The translations under genes and the position numbers were made by a program. The notes below the pieces were generated by a model. It did no database searches and was not told the DNA's origin. It saw nothing but the letters and a program-made list of their open reading frames with translations. Source: JAUUZQ01 sp964538375 (GTDB taxonomy: Bacteria; Bacteroidota; Bacteroidia; Bacteroidales; GCA-2748055). From it: DNA of 13,152 nt. The stretch spans positions 1 to 13,152 of the forward strand of contig CAZIFQ010000050.1 in NCBI GenBank assembly GCA_964538375.1, given 5' to 3'. This document shows, one piece after another, positions 1 through 6,448 of the stretch (position 1 is the first letter of the stretch; each line of letters opens with the position of its first letter).

Positions 1-47
1 GGCACTGTGATATAATCATTTAATGGGATGGGTATGTGGTCTGATAC

Positions 48-183
48 GCTCCACTTTGGACTATTTCCGACCACTCCCCACAAGGAGTGGTTTTTCTTTC
101 ACAGTCCCCATGAAATGGGCAATGCCGCCCGATCATCTCTCGACCAAAACAATCTTTTGACCATACTTTGGGGGCGAGAAATG
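48..183 (+). repeat. Left copy of 136-bp perfect inverted repeat
   Basis: Read base by base, this stretch equals the reverse complement of 3306-3441 with no mismatch. It begins with GCTCCA, the last six nucleotides of ssrA, continues through a copy of the ssrA terminator and ends at GAGAAATG. Flanking bases diverge at once on both sides (GATAC before it, against CCGCA in ssrA). It therefore looks like a duplicated ssrA downstream region with no upstream ssrA body attached, as expected for a recombinase attachment-site duplication, but in the opposite orientation to its partner. Confidence 0.93.
70..95 (+). terminator. Copy of the ssrA terminator, facing into the cassette
   Basis: The 8-bp stem ACCACTCC / GGAGTGGT with a 6-nt loop is followed directly by a T run, the classic intrinsic terminator form. 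It would stop transcription arriving from the left before the DUF3644 gene, so that gene needs its own promoter between about 96 and 221. No clear TTG / TAnnTTTG promoter was found there. The nearest resemblance is TACTTTG at the right end of the repeat, one base short of the usual spacing. Confidence 0.8.
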
Positions 184-221
184 TGGACCATATACGATTA
201 CCAAACCAACCCAATAATATA

Positions 222-1199
222 ATGTCCAAACGTAAACGTATGCTTGGGTCAATTAAGAGTGAACTTCTCATAAAATCACGAGAAGCCATGTTGACCTCTG
301 TGCAAATTTTTAATAATCCAAATATTCAATTCAAGTCAGAGAGTTTTATTGTCCTTTCAGTAATAGCATGGACCTACTTGTTACATGCATATTATAGGGA
401 TAATAATATTGAGTATCGTTATTATCAAAAAAGAGGAATGAGAAGGAGGTTTGATAAAACTAAATTTGGTGCTTATAAATATTGGGAATTGGAAAGATGT
501 TTAAATGATGAAAATTGCCCAATTGACAAAGTAGAAATGATTAATCTAAAGTTTCTAATTGGACTTCGTCATGAAATCGAACATCAAATGACAACTAAAA
601 TTGATGATTATTTGAGTGCAAGATTTCAAGCAAGTTGCTTAAACTACAACAAGTACATTAAGAAACTTTTTGACGATAAATTAGGGATTGATAAACACCT
701 ATCCTTCTCACTTCAATTTTCATCAATTTCTGAGAAACAAGTTGCACAGTTACGAGAATTCACAGATTTACCTGCCAATATATCTTCGTATATAACAGAT
801 TATGATGAGAGTATAAATGACGCAGAATATAATGACATGAGATTTTCCTATCGTGTTCTGTACGTCCCCAAATCAGTCAACAATAAAGGTCAAGCAGATA
901 AAGTAATAGAATTTGTACCAGCAAAATCTGAGGTAGCGGAAAAATTAAATACAGAATATGTATTGATCAAAGAAAGAGAGAAACCCAAATATATTCCAAG
1001 CAATGTGGTGAATGCTATGAGAGAAAAAGGTTATCCTCATTTTAGTATGCACAATCATACATCACTTTGGCAAACTGATAGAGATAAGTATTACTCTCCT
1101 GATTACGGTACAAGAGTTGCTGGTCATTGGTATTGGTATCAAAAATGGTTTGATGAGGTAGAACAACATTGCAGCGAGAAAGAAGATTTGTACAAATAG
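222..1199 (+). CDS. DUF3644-like protein with HEPN-type R-x4-H motif
   Basis: This 325-aa protein looks like the DUF3644 family by recognition of its N-terminal pattern (a KSREAML helix, then NNPNIQFKSESF, then AWTYLLHAYY). Around residues 114-122 it has GLRHEIEHQ, an R-x4-H motif (R116, H121) of the kind used as the RNase site of HEPN toxins. A C-terminal block (about residues 255-320) is rich in aromatic residues and His (HFSMHNHTSLW, GHWYWYQKWF) and is conserved-looking but unrecognised. The start at 222 is preferred over 168 because 168 lies inside the repeat and adds 18 residues unlike the family; 240 is also possible. It ends 21 bp before the HNH gene, so the two are probably co-transcribed. 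A defence or toxin role is inferred from domain and neighbours, not shown. Confidence 0.78.
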   Translation: MSKRKRMLGSIKSELLIKSREAMLTSVQIFNNPNIQFKSESFIVLSVIAWTYLLHAYYRDNNIEYRYYQKRGMRRRFDKTKFGAYKYWELERCLNDENCPIDKVEMINLKFLIGLRHEIEHQMTTKIDDYLSARFQASCLNYNKYIKKLFDDKLGIDKHLSFSLQFSSISEKQVAQLREFTDLPANISSYITDYDESINDAEYNDMRFSYRVLYVPKSVNNKGQADKVIEFVPAKSEVAEKLNTEYVLIKEREKPKYIPSNVVNAMREKGYPHFSMHNHTSLWQTDRDKYYSPDYGTRVAGHWYWYQKWFDEVEQHCSEKEDLYK

Positions 1200-1220
1200 T
1201 GAATATAGTAAATTACTTTT

Positions 1221-1871
1221 ATGATGATCCCAAACGATCAGTACCAAACTGAAAATTGGAGAGAAAAGAGGAGAGAAATATTAATTCGTGATAATTTCAC
1301 CTGCAAAATATGTGGTACTTTTAATCCTTCCGAAGGTCAAGTGGAAGTATCTAATGAAGTAGAGAATTGTATTGAAATGCATCAATATGATTCTGAAAAT
1401 AGCGTTTATACATTATCTACTTCAGTTTCTCCAATTACAATAGAGATTAATTACAGAAGAGGCTTATGGCTCGTGACTCCAATACTGCAAGCACATCACA
1501 GAAGATATATTCAAAATAGGTTAGCATGGGAATATGAGAATGATGATTTTATATGTATTTGTCAAGAGTGTCATAATAAATATCATAGTGAAGTTGAGAT
1601 TCCAATTTACGACTCAGAATTAAATCTTGTAGAAAGAAAACTTTTCAAACCTGAAGACAATAATACGGGCAGAAAGCACGGGTATAGACCTTGGCAGTTT
1701 ATCAACAATTACAGTGGAAAATATGTGCTTTCCAATGTAAGTCCCACTATGACTTATATAGCATTGGGGGAGGAAACAATTAATAATCCTGACCTTGATA
1801 AGATTGCTGACAATATGTATTCAAATTTTATGAAGCATTATCTTCCTTCATATTACAAAGGTTCAGATTAA
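1221..1871 (+). CDS. HNH endonuclease-like protein
   Basis: This 216-aa protein carries an HNH/zinc-finger arrangement: a WREKRREILIRD helix leads into C28-x2-C31, a central HH pair at residues 92-93, and then C114-x2-C117-H118-x3-H122. The cysteines would bind a structural metal, and the histidines would form the beta-beta-alpha-metal nuclease site. The long insert between the first CxxC and HH (about 60 residues) is larger than in minimal HNH domains. The C-terminal 90 residues are not recognised. It follows the DUF3644 gene by 21 bp on the same strand, so they likely form an operon. ATG at 1221 or 1224 could start it. Its stop overlaps the convergent integrase stop by 4 bp in a shared TTAA. 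Confidence 0.8.
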   Translation: MMIPNDQYQTENWREKRREILIRDNFTCKICGTFNPSEGQVEVSNEVENCIEMHQYDSENSVYTLSTSVSPITIEINYRRGLWLVTPILQAHHRRYIQNRLAWEYENDDFICICQECHNKYHSEVEIPIYDSELNLVERKLFKPEDNNTGRKHGYRPWQFINNYSGKYVLSNVSPTMTYIALGEETINNPDLDKIADNMYSNFMKHYLPSYYKGSD

Positions 1872-3172
1872 TTCTTACTTTCCTTCCAGTTAACAGCCTT
1901 AACAATTTTATTAACTGCTGAATTGTCTTTCAACTCGTACATTTGAAATTCATCATCTTCCGATACAAATTTCTCTCTAATCATTCTAACGTTATTCATC
2001 ATCAATTCATCCATTACACTGGCATATGAATCCAATGTAACCTGTATGGAACTATGCCCAAGAAGTTTTGAAATAACCCCAATATTAACCCCTGAAGCAA
2101 GCATAGTACAGGCGTAAGTTTTTCTCGCAATATGCACCGTCAAATTCTGGTGTATTCCTGCCAAATCAGCAATCTCCTTCAAATAGGCATTCATCTTTAC
2201 ATTTGAATTAACGGGAAGGAGGACCCCATTTTTAACAACCCTTGGATGATTCTTATATTTCTCAATGAGTTGAAGTGCTTTGGGTAGAAGCGGAACCGTG
2301 TACTCTTTTTTGGTTTTCTTCCTCATAACCCTTATCCACTTCTCGTCATCCATCCCAATAAAAATATCTTCAGGTTTCAAGGCATGTACTTCAGCATAGG
2401 CAAGACCAGTATAACAACAAAAGACGAAAATATCACGAACAACTTCCAGTCTCGTGATCGTTATCTCTAAAGCTTCAATGCGATTTAATTCATCCCGATC
2501 CAGATACTCGATTCTCTTTCGGGGCATCCTAATTTTATAGTCGGGAAACGGGTACTTATCCAAATACCCTTTCTGGATTGATTTGCGAATCACTAAAGTG
2601 AATCTTTGATAATGCTTGTAGCAAGTTGCTTTGGAGTTATCGAACTTCTCTTTTAAGAAGGTCTCAAATTCATTCATAAATTGATCATTTAATTCATACA
2701 AGAACAGATCACCTCGTTTAAATTTATACTTAATGAATTGCTGTACTCTTAATCTTGTATTTGCATACTTGATGATTGTGGTTTGCTCGTAGTCTTTGCC
2801 TATCAATCGTTTCATAAATTTCAGGTGTTCATCGTATGCTTTAAGAACAGTAACCTGACCTAAACTTTTTCCGTCAAGGGTAGTTTTGATAGTGTGTATA
2901 TTGAAGGGTTTACCAAGTACTGTAAGTTGAGTGATAATTTGATGCACCTTCATCCTGATTCCTTCCAATTTGTTATTTGCAATACTGGCATCATTAGAGT
3001 TGCCTTTAACCCGATGTGCTTTCTTATCCCACTCAGATTCTTTTATCATCAATCCCGTGGATTTTGTAAAGAATACGTAATTATGAACCACTCGTAAATA
3101 GATTGGGACTTGTTTTGAGGAGTTCTTCTTCGATTTGTTAAGCCAAAACGATACTTTGATTTTTGATTCCAT
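1868..3172 (-). CDS. Tyrosine-type site-specific recombinase (Bacteroidota integrase)
   Basis: This 434-aa protein has the usual three parts: an N-terminal arm-binding beta domain (about residues 4-60), a helical core-binding SAM-like domain (about 105-205) and a C-terminal catalytic domain (about 220-400). Catalytic residues that can be placed are a beta-turn Lys near 288, H347-x2-R350, H373 in LLGHSS and the nucleophile Y383 in TLDSYA. The first arginine of the canonical pentad is replaced by alanine in TGLAYAEV (A258), a substitution also known in CTnDOT-type integrases, so the enzyme need not be dead. It lies next to ssrA and inside the inverted repeats, making it the natural candidate for moving or flipping this cassette. 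Full length and no frameshift. Confidence 0.93.
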   Translation of the reverse strand: MESKIKVSFWLNKSKKNSSKQVPIYLRVVHNYVFFTKSTGLMIKESEWDKKAHRVKGNSNDASIANNKLEGIRMKVHQIITQLTVLGKPFNIHTIKTTLDGKSLGQVTVLKAYDEHLKFMKRLIGKDYEQTTIIKYANTRLRVQQFIKYKFKRGDLFLYELNDQFMNEFETFLKEKFDNSKATCYKHYQRFTLVIRKSIQKGYLDKYPFPDYKIRMPRKRIEYLDRDELNRIEALEITITRLEVVRDIFVFCCYTGLAYAEVHALKPEDIFIGMDDEKWIRVMRKKTKKEYTVPLLPKALQLIEKYKNHPRVVKNGVLLPVNSNVKMNAYLKEIADLAGIHQNLTVHIARKTYACTMLASGVNIGVISKLLGHSSIQVTLDSYASVMDELMMNNVRMIREKFVSEDDEFQMYELKDNSAVNKIVKAVNWKESKN

Positions 3173-3187
3173 AAGACATAAAGTTTA

Positions 3188-3217
3188 AAAATTTAACATT
3201 CTGTAACCTTTGTCCAA
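3188..3217 (-). promoter_or_regulatory. Candidate integrase promoter (TTG-N19-TAAATTTT)
   Basis: On the minus strand a TTG (3215-3217) is followed after 19 nt by TAAATTTT (3188-3195), 7 of 8 matches to the Bacteroidota -7 box TAnnTTTG. The start codon would be very close to the transcription start, giving a short leader. The region is A+T-rich, so chance matches are possible. Confidence 0.35.
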
Positions 3218-3305
3218 TGGGATTTAGCGAGGATCAGTTAGAACTTTCTTATACCAATTTGTAGTTTTTACCAATATGGAGTTAGATTATTCCACTTTTT
3301 TAGCC

Positions 3306-3441
3306 CATTTCTCGCCCCCAAAGTATGGTCAAAAGATTGTTTTGGTCGAGAGATGATCGGGCGGCATTGCCCATTTCATGGGGACTGTGAAAGAAAAACC
3401 ACTCCTTGTGGGGAGTGGTCGGAAATAGTCCAAAGTGGAGC
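3306..3441 (-). repeat. Right copy of 136-bp perfect inverted repeat (ssrA-adjacent)
   Basis: This is the partner of 48-183 in opposite orientation. Six bases (3436-3441) are the 3' end of ssrA and the rest is the region immediately downstream of it, including the terminator. Because both copies carry the same terminator and ssrA tail, recombination between them would leave ssrA intact. Confidence 0.93.
3394..3419 (-). terminator. ssrA: ssrA intrinsic terminator
   Basis: On the minus strand, 16 nt after the tmRNA 3' end, the stem ACCACTCC / GGAGTGGT with a 6-nt loop runs into TTTTTC. It ends ssrA transcription and shields the integrase region from read-through. Confidence 0.85.
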
Positions 3442-3833
3442 TGCGGGGAGTCGAACCCCGGTCCAAACGAGAAACCCATATGCTTTCTACATGTGTAGCC
3501 TTTCCTTGGTTGTCGGGAAATGACTGGCGATAGGCAACCGATCAAGACCTTAGTTTCAATTGTGCTTTACCCCAAAGTCGAAACCCCTTTAGTGGCTATC
3601 CCGTTCAAACTGCACCTCCTGTTGGAAACCCGATAGGGAACAAAATCTCCGGAGATGTCCCGTCCCGATGCCTCGCATCGGGATTAAGCTTAATTTACTT
3701 AGTAAGATTAAGCAGCAAGAGCATAATTTGTATTGCCAATTATAAATTTGAAAATTAGGATTAACGAGCCAATATCCAAAGCTCGACATGCTTACATACC
3801 TGTTTTACCCGCTGTCAAAACCAGCTCAGCCCC
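3436..3833 (-). ncRNA. ssrA: tmRNA (transfer-messenger RNA)
   Basis: This RNA rescues stalled ribosomes by acting first as an alanyl-tRNA-like molecule and then as the message for a degradation tag. The 5' end GGGGCUG (3827-3833) pairs with CAGCUCC near the 3' end to make the acceptor stem, including the G-U pair typical of alanine identity. The 3' part has the T-arm signature GGTTCGACTCC. The internal reading frame ends in NYALAA. The discriminator A is at 3436 and is followed by CTT, so the terminal CCA is not encoded and must be added by tRNA nucleotidyltransferase. Length is about 398 nt, normal for a one-piece tmRNA. The end positions rest on the acceptor-stem pairing and could be off by one. 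Confidence 0.96.
3708..3737 (-). other. ssrA: tmRNA tag reading frame, peptide GNTNYALAA
   Basis: The codons GGC AAT ACA AAT TAT GCT CTT GCT GCT are followed by TAA. The resume codon is taken as GGC by analogy with other Bacteroidota tags that begin with Gly. The C-terminal ALAA is the signal recognised by ClpXP-type proteases. Confidence 0.9.
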
Positions 3834-3844
3834 AGGTGTGAGTG

Positions 3845-3852
3845 CAAAGATA
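3845..3852 (-). promoter_or_regulatory. ssrA: ssrA promoter -7 box TATCTTTG
   Basis: This is a perfect match to TAnnTTTG on the minus strand, ending 11 nt before the mature tmRNA 5' end, which fits a short precursor trimmed by RNase P. No TTG is found at exactly 19-20 nt upstream, so the -33 element is weak or displaced. Confidence 0.6.
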
Positions 3853-3929
3853 CAAAAATCAGACCAATACCTGCTGTTTGATTTTTTCTCCTGCTACTCG
3901 GTAAACGCTTCTATTGAGGATATTCTTCC

Positions 3930-5480
3930 CTACCTCCAATCTTTTACATCATCCAATGGATAAATGGGCCTGGGAATATACTGGTAATCCAATTCCTCTA
4001 CCCTGATGTTGCTCAGTCCCGGGGTGATCACATTAATTGTTTTCCTGTTCTGCAAGAGATACATATAACGAAAGGGAAAGAGATTCTTCACCACCACGAT
4101 ATCTGCTTTCATAATCTTCAAACCAAGGTCCCTGTAATCATTGGGATCATCTAATGACATTGGAAGATCAGAAACAACGAGCTTAATCCCATCATGCTCT
4201 ACGATCAGGGTTTTACCATAATCTGTCACTTCTTTAGAGGTGATCTCGCCTTCGTAGGTATAAGGATGATTGTAAATTGTATCAATCTTCCCTCCCAGGT
4301 TCATGCTGATGGTCTCCCCAACATCGTGCGACCATGCCTCTGCTACCGCTACTCCATCACGGATGGTAATATAGGAGACCAGTTCTCCGGATTTCTCCAC
4401 CAGTGCCTTCAATATCCAGGTACTCTCACCCGGTGTTCCGGTGCCTACTGCATCTGAAACATCACAAAATACGACCACTCCAAGTGCCCGTGCAATCTTT
4501 GCCTTCCGGGCCATCTCTATGGCTTCTTCCGGGCTATTACCCGCCGGCTGCGGCACTGTACGAACCTCCCAGGCCATGTCAGCAATTTGATCTGCCTTTT
4601 CCTGTGCCAGGGCAGCATTCCCATCTGCAATTCCGATGGTAGTATAACCCAGCTCGGGATCATCGATCCAGATATGTATTGGGAAAAAGGATACGGACAG
4701 GACATCCTCTTCCTTTTCCATCTGCTTCATGGCACGAAAGATCTTATTGAAAGGTTTCAGAAAATCGACATTCATCCCGCCTCCCTTTAACAAGGGCATT
4801 TTATTCACAACCATCACAGGATCGATCTCCCCTGCCACAGTACGAAGCAGAAGACTTCCCGCCTTGTAGCCTGTCTCGAAATGATCCCTGTGTGGATTGG
4901 TGTGATATCCTACAATAAGGTCCGCCGACTCTGCTCGCCGTAAGGTGTTGTTGGCATGAAGGTCGAAAGTGACAGCCATTGCAAAGTCCTCTCTCCGAAG
5001 CTCCCGCACCATTGTCATGATCTCACCCTCGGGATCAAACATACCCTGCACTCCCATGGCTCCATGCATGGAGAGATAGATGCCTGCTGCCTCCGGGTGT
5101 GCTTCAACACCCGCAAGGATCGCATCCCTGATCTTGAAATAAAACAAACTGTCAACAGGTCCGCCCGACATGGACTTGGCCTGCAGGATCGGAATAAGAT
5201 TGACTTTCCCTCCTCCAATCTCATCAACTACAGAAAGAAATCCTGCAAGCTGCTTGTCTTCCTCTATAGCAGAAGCCGGAACTTCATCTCCAAAAAATAA
5301 ATGATCTGCCTTAAAATTACGTTCCATAGTATATACCGGATTAAAGGTATTTACTTCCTGCATAAATTCTGCATATAGGATACTAACCTCTTCTTCAAAG
5401 TGAACAGGCTCTGCCTTCGGTGCGCATCCCATAAACGATAGGATAGCAAGGCTCGCTAGAATGAAAAATAACTGCTTCAT
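3930..5480 (-). CDS. M81 (MlrC/microcystinase C-like) metallopeptidase, lipoprotein
   Basis: The family comprises zinc hydrolases that cleave small or linear peptides; MlrC degrades linearised microcystin. This 516-aa form carries a lipoprotein signal (about residues 1-19, ending SFMGC, C19), so it is probably periplasmic and membrane-anchored. Family landmarks are QEVNTF (E42), SMHGAM (H139), FDLHANN (D173, H175), GYHTNPHRD (H193, H197) and a C-terminal DVSDAVGTGTPGEST loop matching the usual DNPGGGAPGDxT. The metal ligands are most likely E42, H139, D173, H175 and H197 by pattern. The start at 5480 is chosen over an in-frame ATG at 5564 because the signal peptide begins there and a good promoter (5537-5566) lies inside the longer frame. 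The substrate is unknown; a toxin-degrading role should not be assumed. Confidence 0.9.
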   Translation of the reverse strand: MKQLFFILASLAILSFMGCAPKAEPVHFEEEVSILYAEFMQEVNTFNPVYTMERNFKADHLFFGDEVPASAIEEDKQLAGFLSVVDEIGGGKVNLIPILQAKSMSGGPVDSLFYFKIRDAILAGVEAHPEAAGIYLSMHGAMGVQGMFDPEGEIMTMVRELRREDFAMAVTFDLHANNTLRRAESADLIVGYHTNPHRDHFETGYKAGSLLLRTVAGEIDPVMVVNKMPLLKGGGMNVDFLKPFNKIFRAMKQMEKEEDVLSVSFFPIHIWIDDPELGYTTIGIADGNAALAQEKADQIADMAWEVRTVPQPAGNSPEEAIEMARKAKIARALGVVVFCDVSDAVGTGTPGESTWILKALVEKSGELVSYITIRDGVAVAEAWSHDVGETISMNLGGKIDTIYNHPYTYEGEITSKEVTDYGKTLIVEHDGIKLVVSDLPMSLDDPNDYRDLGLKIMKADIVVVKNLFPFRYMYLLQNRKTINVITPGLSNIRVEELDYQYIPRPIYPLDDVKDWR

Positions 5481-5536
5481 AGTGTAGGTATTTAGTGAGT
5501 ATGTAATTTTTTCAGTAGTGTATGGGTAGATATCGA

Positions 5537-5566
5537 TAAAGGTAAAAAAATTGAACTTCTTCACAA
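5537..5566 (-). promoter_or_regulatory. Promoter for the M81 peptidase gene (TTG-N19-TACCTTTA)
   Basis: On the minus strand a TTG at 5564-5566 is separated by exactly 19 nt from TACCTTTA (5537-5544), 7 of 8 matches to the Bacteroidota -7 consensus. It gives a leader of about 50 nt to the ATG at 5480. Confidence 0.6.
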
Positions 5567-5629
5567 GATCATCTGCTTGTACGTAGCGCCAGGAACCTTA
5601 AACCCTTAATACATTTAATGCTTAAACCC

Positions 5630-5659
5630 TTGCACACCCTTTCACAAAGTGTACTTTTG
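5630..5659 (+). promoter_or_regulatory. Promoter for the ankyrin gene (TTG-N19-TACTTTTG)
   Basis: TTG at 5630-5632, a 19-nt spacer and TACTTTTG at 5652-5659 form a full match to the Bacteroidota TTG / TAnnTTTG promoter. It lies about 50 bp upstream of the chosen ATG and is divergent from the M81 promoter. Confidence 0.7.
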
Positions 5660-5710
5660 TATGCCTTTAATACTGTAATTAATATCAACCCTGTAAAATA
5701 CCAACGAATC

Positions 5711-6337
5711 ATGATACGAATCGCAATCCCGGTAATCATTTTATTATTGACTTCATTCTTCGCATCCTGCGGCGGTGAGCAAACAAAGACCAACAATTCA
5801 GATCTGCCATCAACGCAAAAGGAAGTAAGCGCTGAGGATCAGCAAGAGCTGGTAAATCAAAAAACGGATATCGATATAAGCCAGGTGATGGAAGCGGCGC
5901 TTAATGGTGATATCTCCACCATTGAGACTGCCCTGGAAAACGGTTTTGAAGTAAATAGCACAGATGCTGAATTGCATACCGCGCTGATGCTGGCCGCTTA
6001 TAATGGACATAGCACGATTGTTAAACTCCTGCTGGAGCATGGTGCAACAACTGACCTGAGGGACCTGAAAGACCGCACGGCCTTGATGTATGCTTCTACC
6101 GGTGATTTCAATGAAACCGTTATCCTCCTGTTCGAAGCAGGGGCAAAAACCAACCTCGTGGATAACGAGGAGCACTTTACAGCACTCATGTTTGCCGCGG
6201 CTGAAGGACAAGCAGAAGTGGTGCGCACCTTGCTCGCTCACGGTGCGGATCCTGCCCTGCTCGATGTAGACAGCGAATCTGCTTTTGACTTTGCAGTGGC
6301 AAATGGACACCAGGATGTGGCTGCCCTGCTAAGATAA
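5711..6337 (+). CDS. Ankyrin-repeat lipoprotein
   Basis: This 208-aa protein starts with a hydrophobic signal segment ending FFASC (C20), a lipoprotein cleavage site, followed by an acidic, Ser/Thr/Gln-rich linker to about residue 55. Four to five ankyrin repeats follow. Their TALMLAA, TALMYAS, TALMFAA and SAFDFAV helices begin near residues 90, 123, 157 and 190, spaced about 33, and the partner pattern is VKLLLEHGA / VRTLLAHGAD. Ankyrin repeats bind proteins, so this is probably a periplasmic or membrane-tethered binding protein whose partner cannot be named. An in-frame upstream ATG at 5618 is rejected because the promoter falls inside that extension. The SDR gene follows after about 110 bp on the same strand. 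Confidence 0.88.
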   Translation: MIRIAIPVIILLLTSFFASCGGEQTKTNNSDLPSTQKEVSAEDQQELVNQKTDIDISQVMEAALNGDISTIETALENGFEVNSTDAELHTALMLAAYNGHSTIVKLLLEHGATTDLRDLKDRTALMYASTGDFNETVILLFEAGAKTNLVDNEEHFTALMFAAAEGQAEVVRTLLAHGADPALLDVDSESAFDFAVANGHQDVAALLR

Positions 6338-6448
6338 TCGAACCTTCCGAAGGACACTTCAACAAACTTTTATTCCTGGGCTGAGAAAACAATTTCAATG
6401 CTTGTATGTTATTCTATATCAATTAATAAATATAGGATTATGTATAAG

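Larger units (their letters stand above)
48..3441. mobile_element. Putative ssrA-associated integrative or invertible cassette (HEPN-HNH-integrase)
   Basis: The segment is bounded by a perfect 136-bp inverted repeat, abuts the 3' end of ssrA and contains a tyrosine recombinase plus a two-gene HEPN/HNH module. Its genes are visibly more A+T-rich than those to the right. ssrA 3' ends are well-known integration targets of tyrosine recombinases, and the integrase lies immediately beside the gene, as in many islands. A simple integration would leave direct repeats, but these are inverted, so either a later inversion occurred, the true distal end lies outside the window, or the unit flips by itself. 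The boundary choice is inferred from the repeat only. No short target-site duplication outside the repeats was seen. Confidence 0.5.

Noticed and set aside
168..221. N-terminal extension of the DUF3644 gene from an ATG at 168
   Set aside because: It begins inside the inverted repeat and adds 18 residues with no family resemblance; the ATG at 222 fits better.
48..3441. DNA transposon with terminal inverted repeats
   Set aside because: There is no transposase, no flanking target-site duplication, and one repeat end is part of ssrA; the only recombinase is a tyrosine integrase.
3300..3545. 81-aa minus-strand open frame
   Set aside because: It runs through the tmRNA 3' half and its terminator; the bases are explained by RNA structure and the repeat.
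3589..3789. 66-aa minus-strand open frame
   Set aside because: It lies entirely in the tmRNA, in a frame different from the tag.
5481..5564. 28-residue extension of the M81 peptidase
   Set aside because: It overlaps a good promoter and precedes a proper lipoprotein signal peptide.
5810..6310. 166-aa minus-strand open frame
   Set aside because: It is antisense to the ankyrin gene, whose repeats and lipobox clearly identify the true frame.
6338..6448. Terminator or promoter between the ankyrin and SDR genes
   Set aside because: Only a tiny CCTTC/GAAGG stem without a T run and no convincing TTG / TAnnTTTG pair were found.
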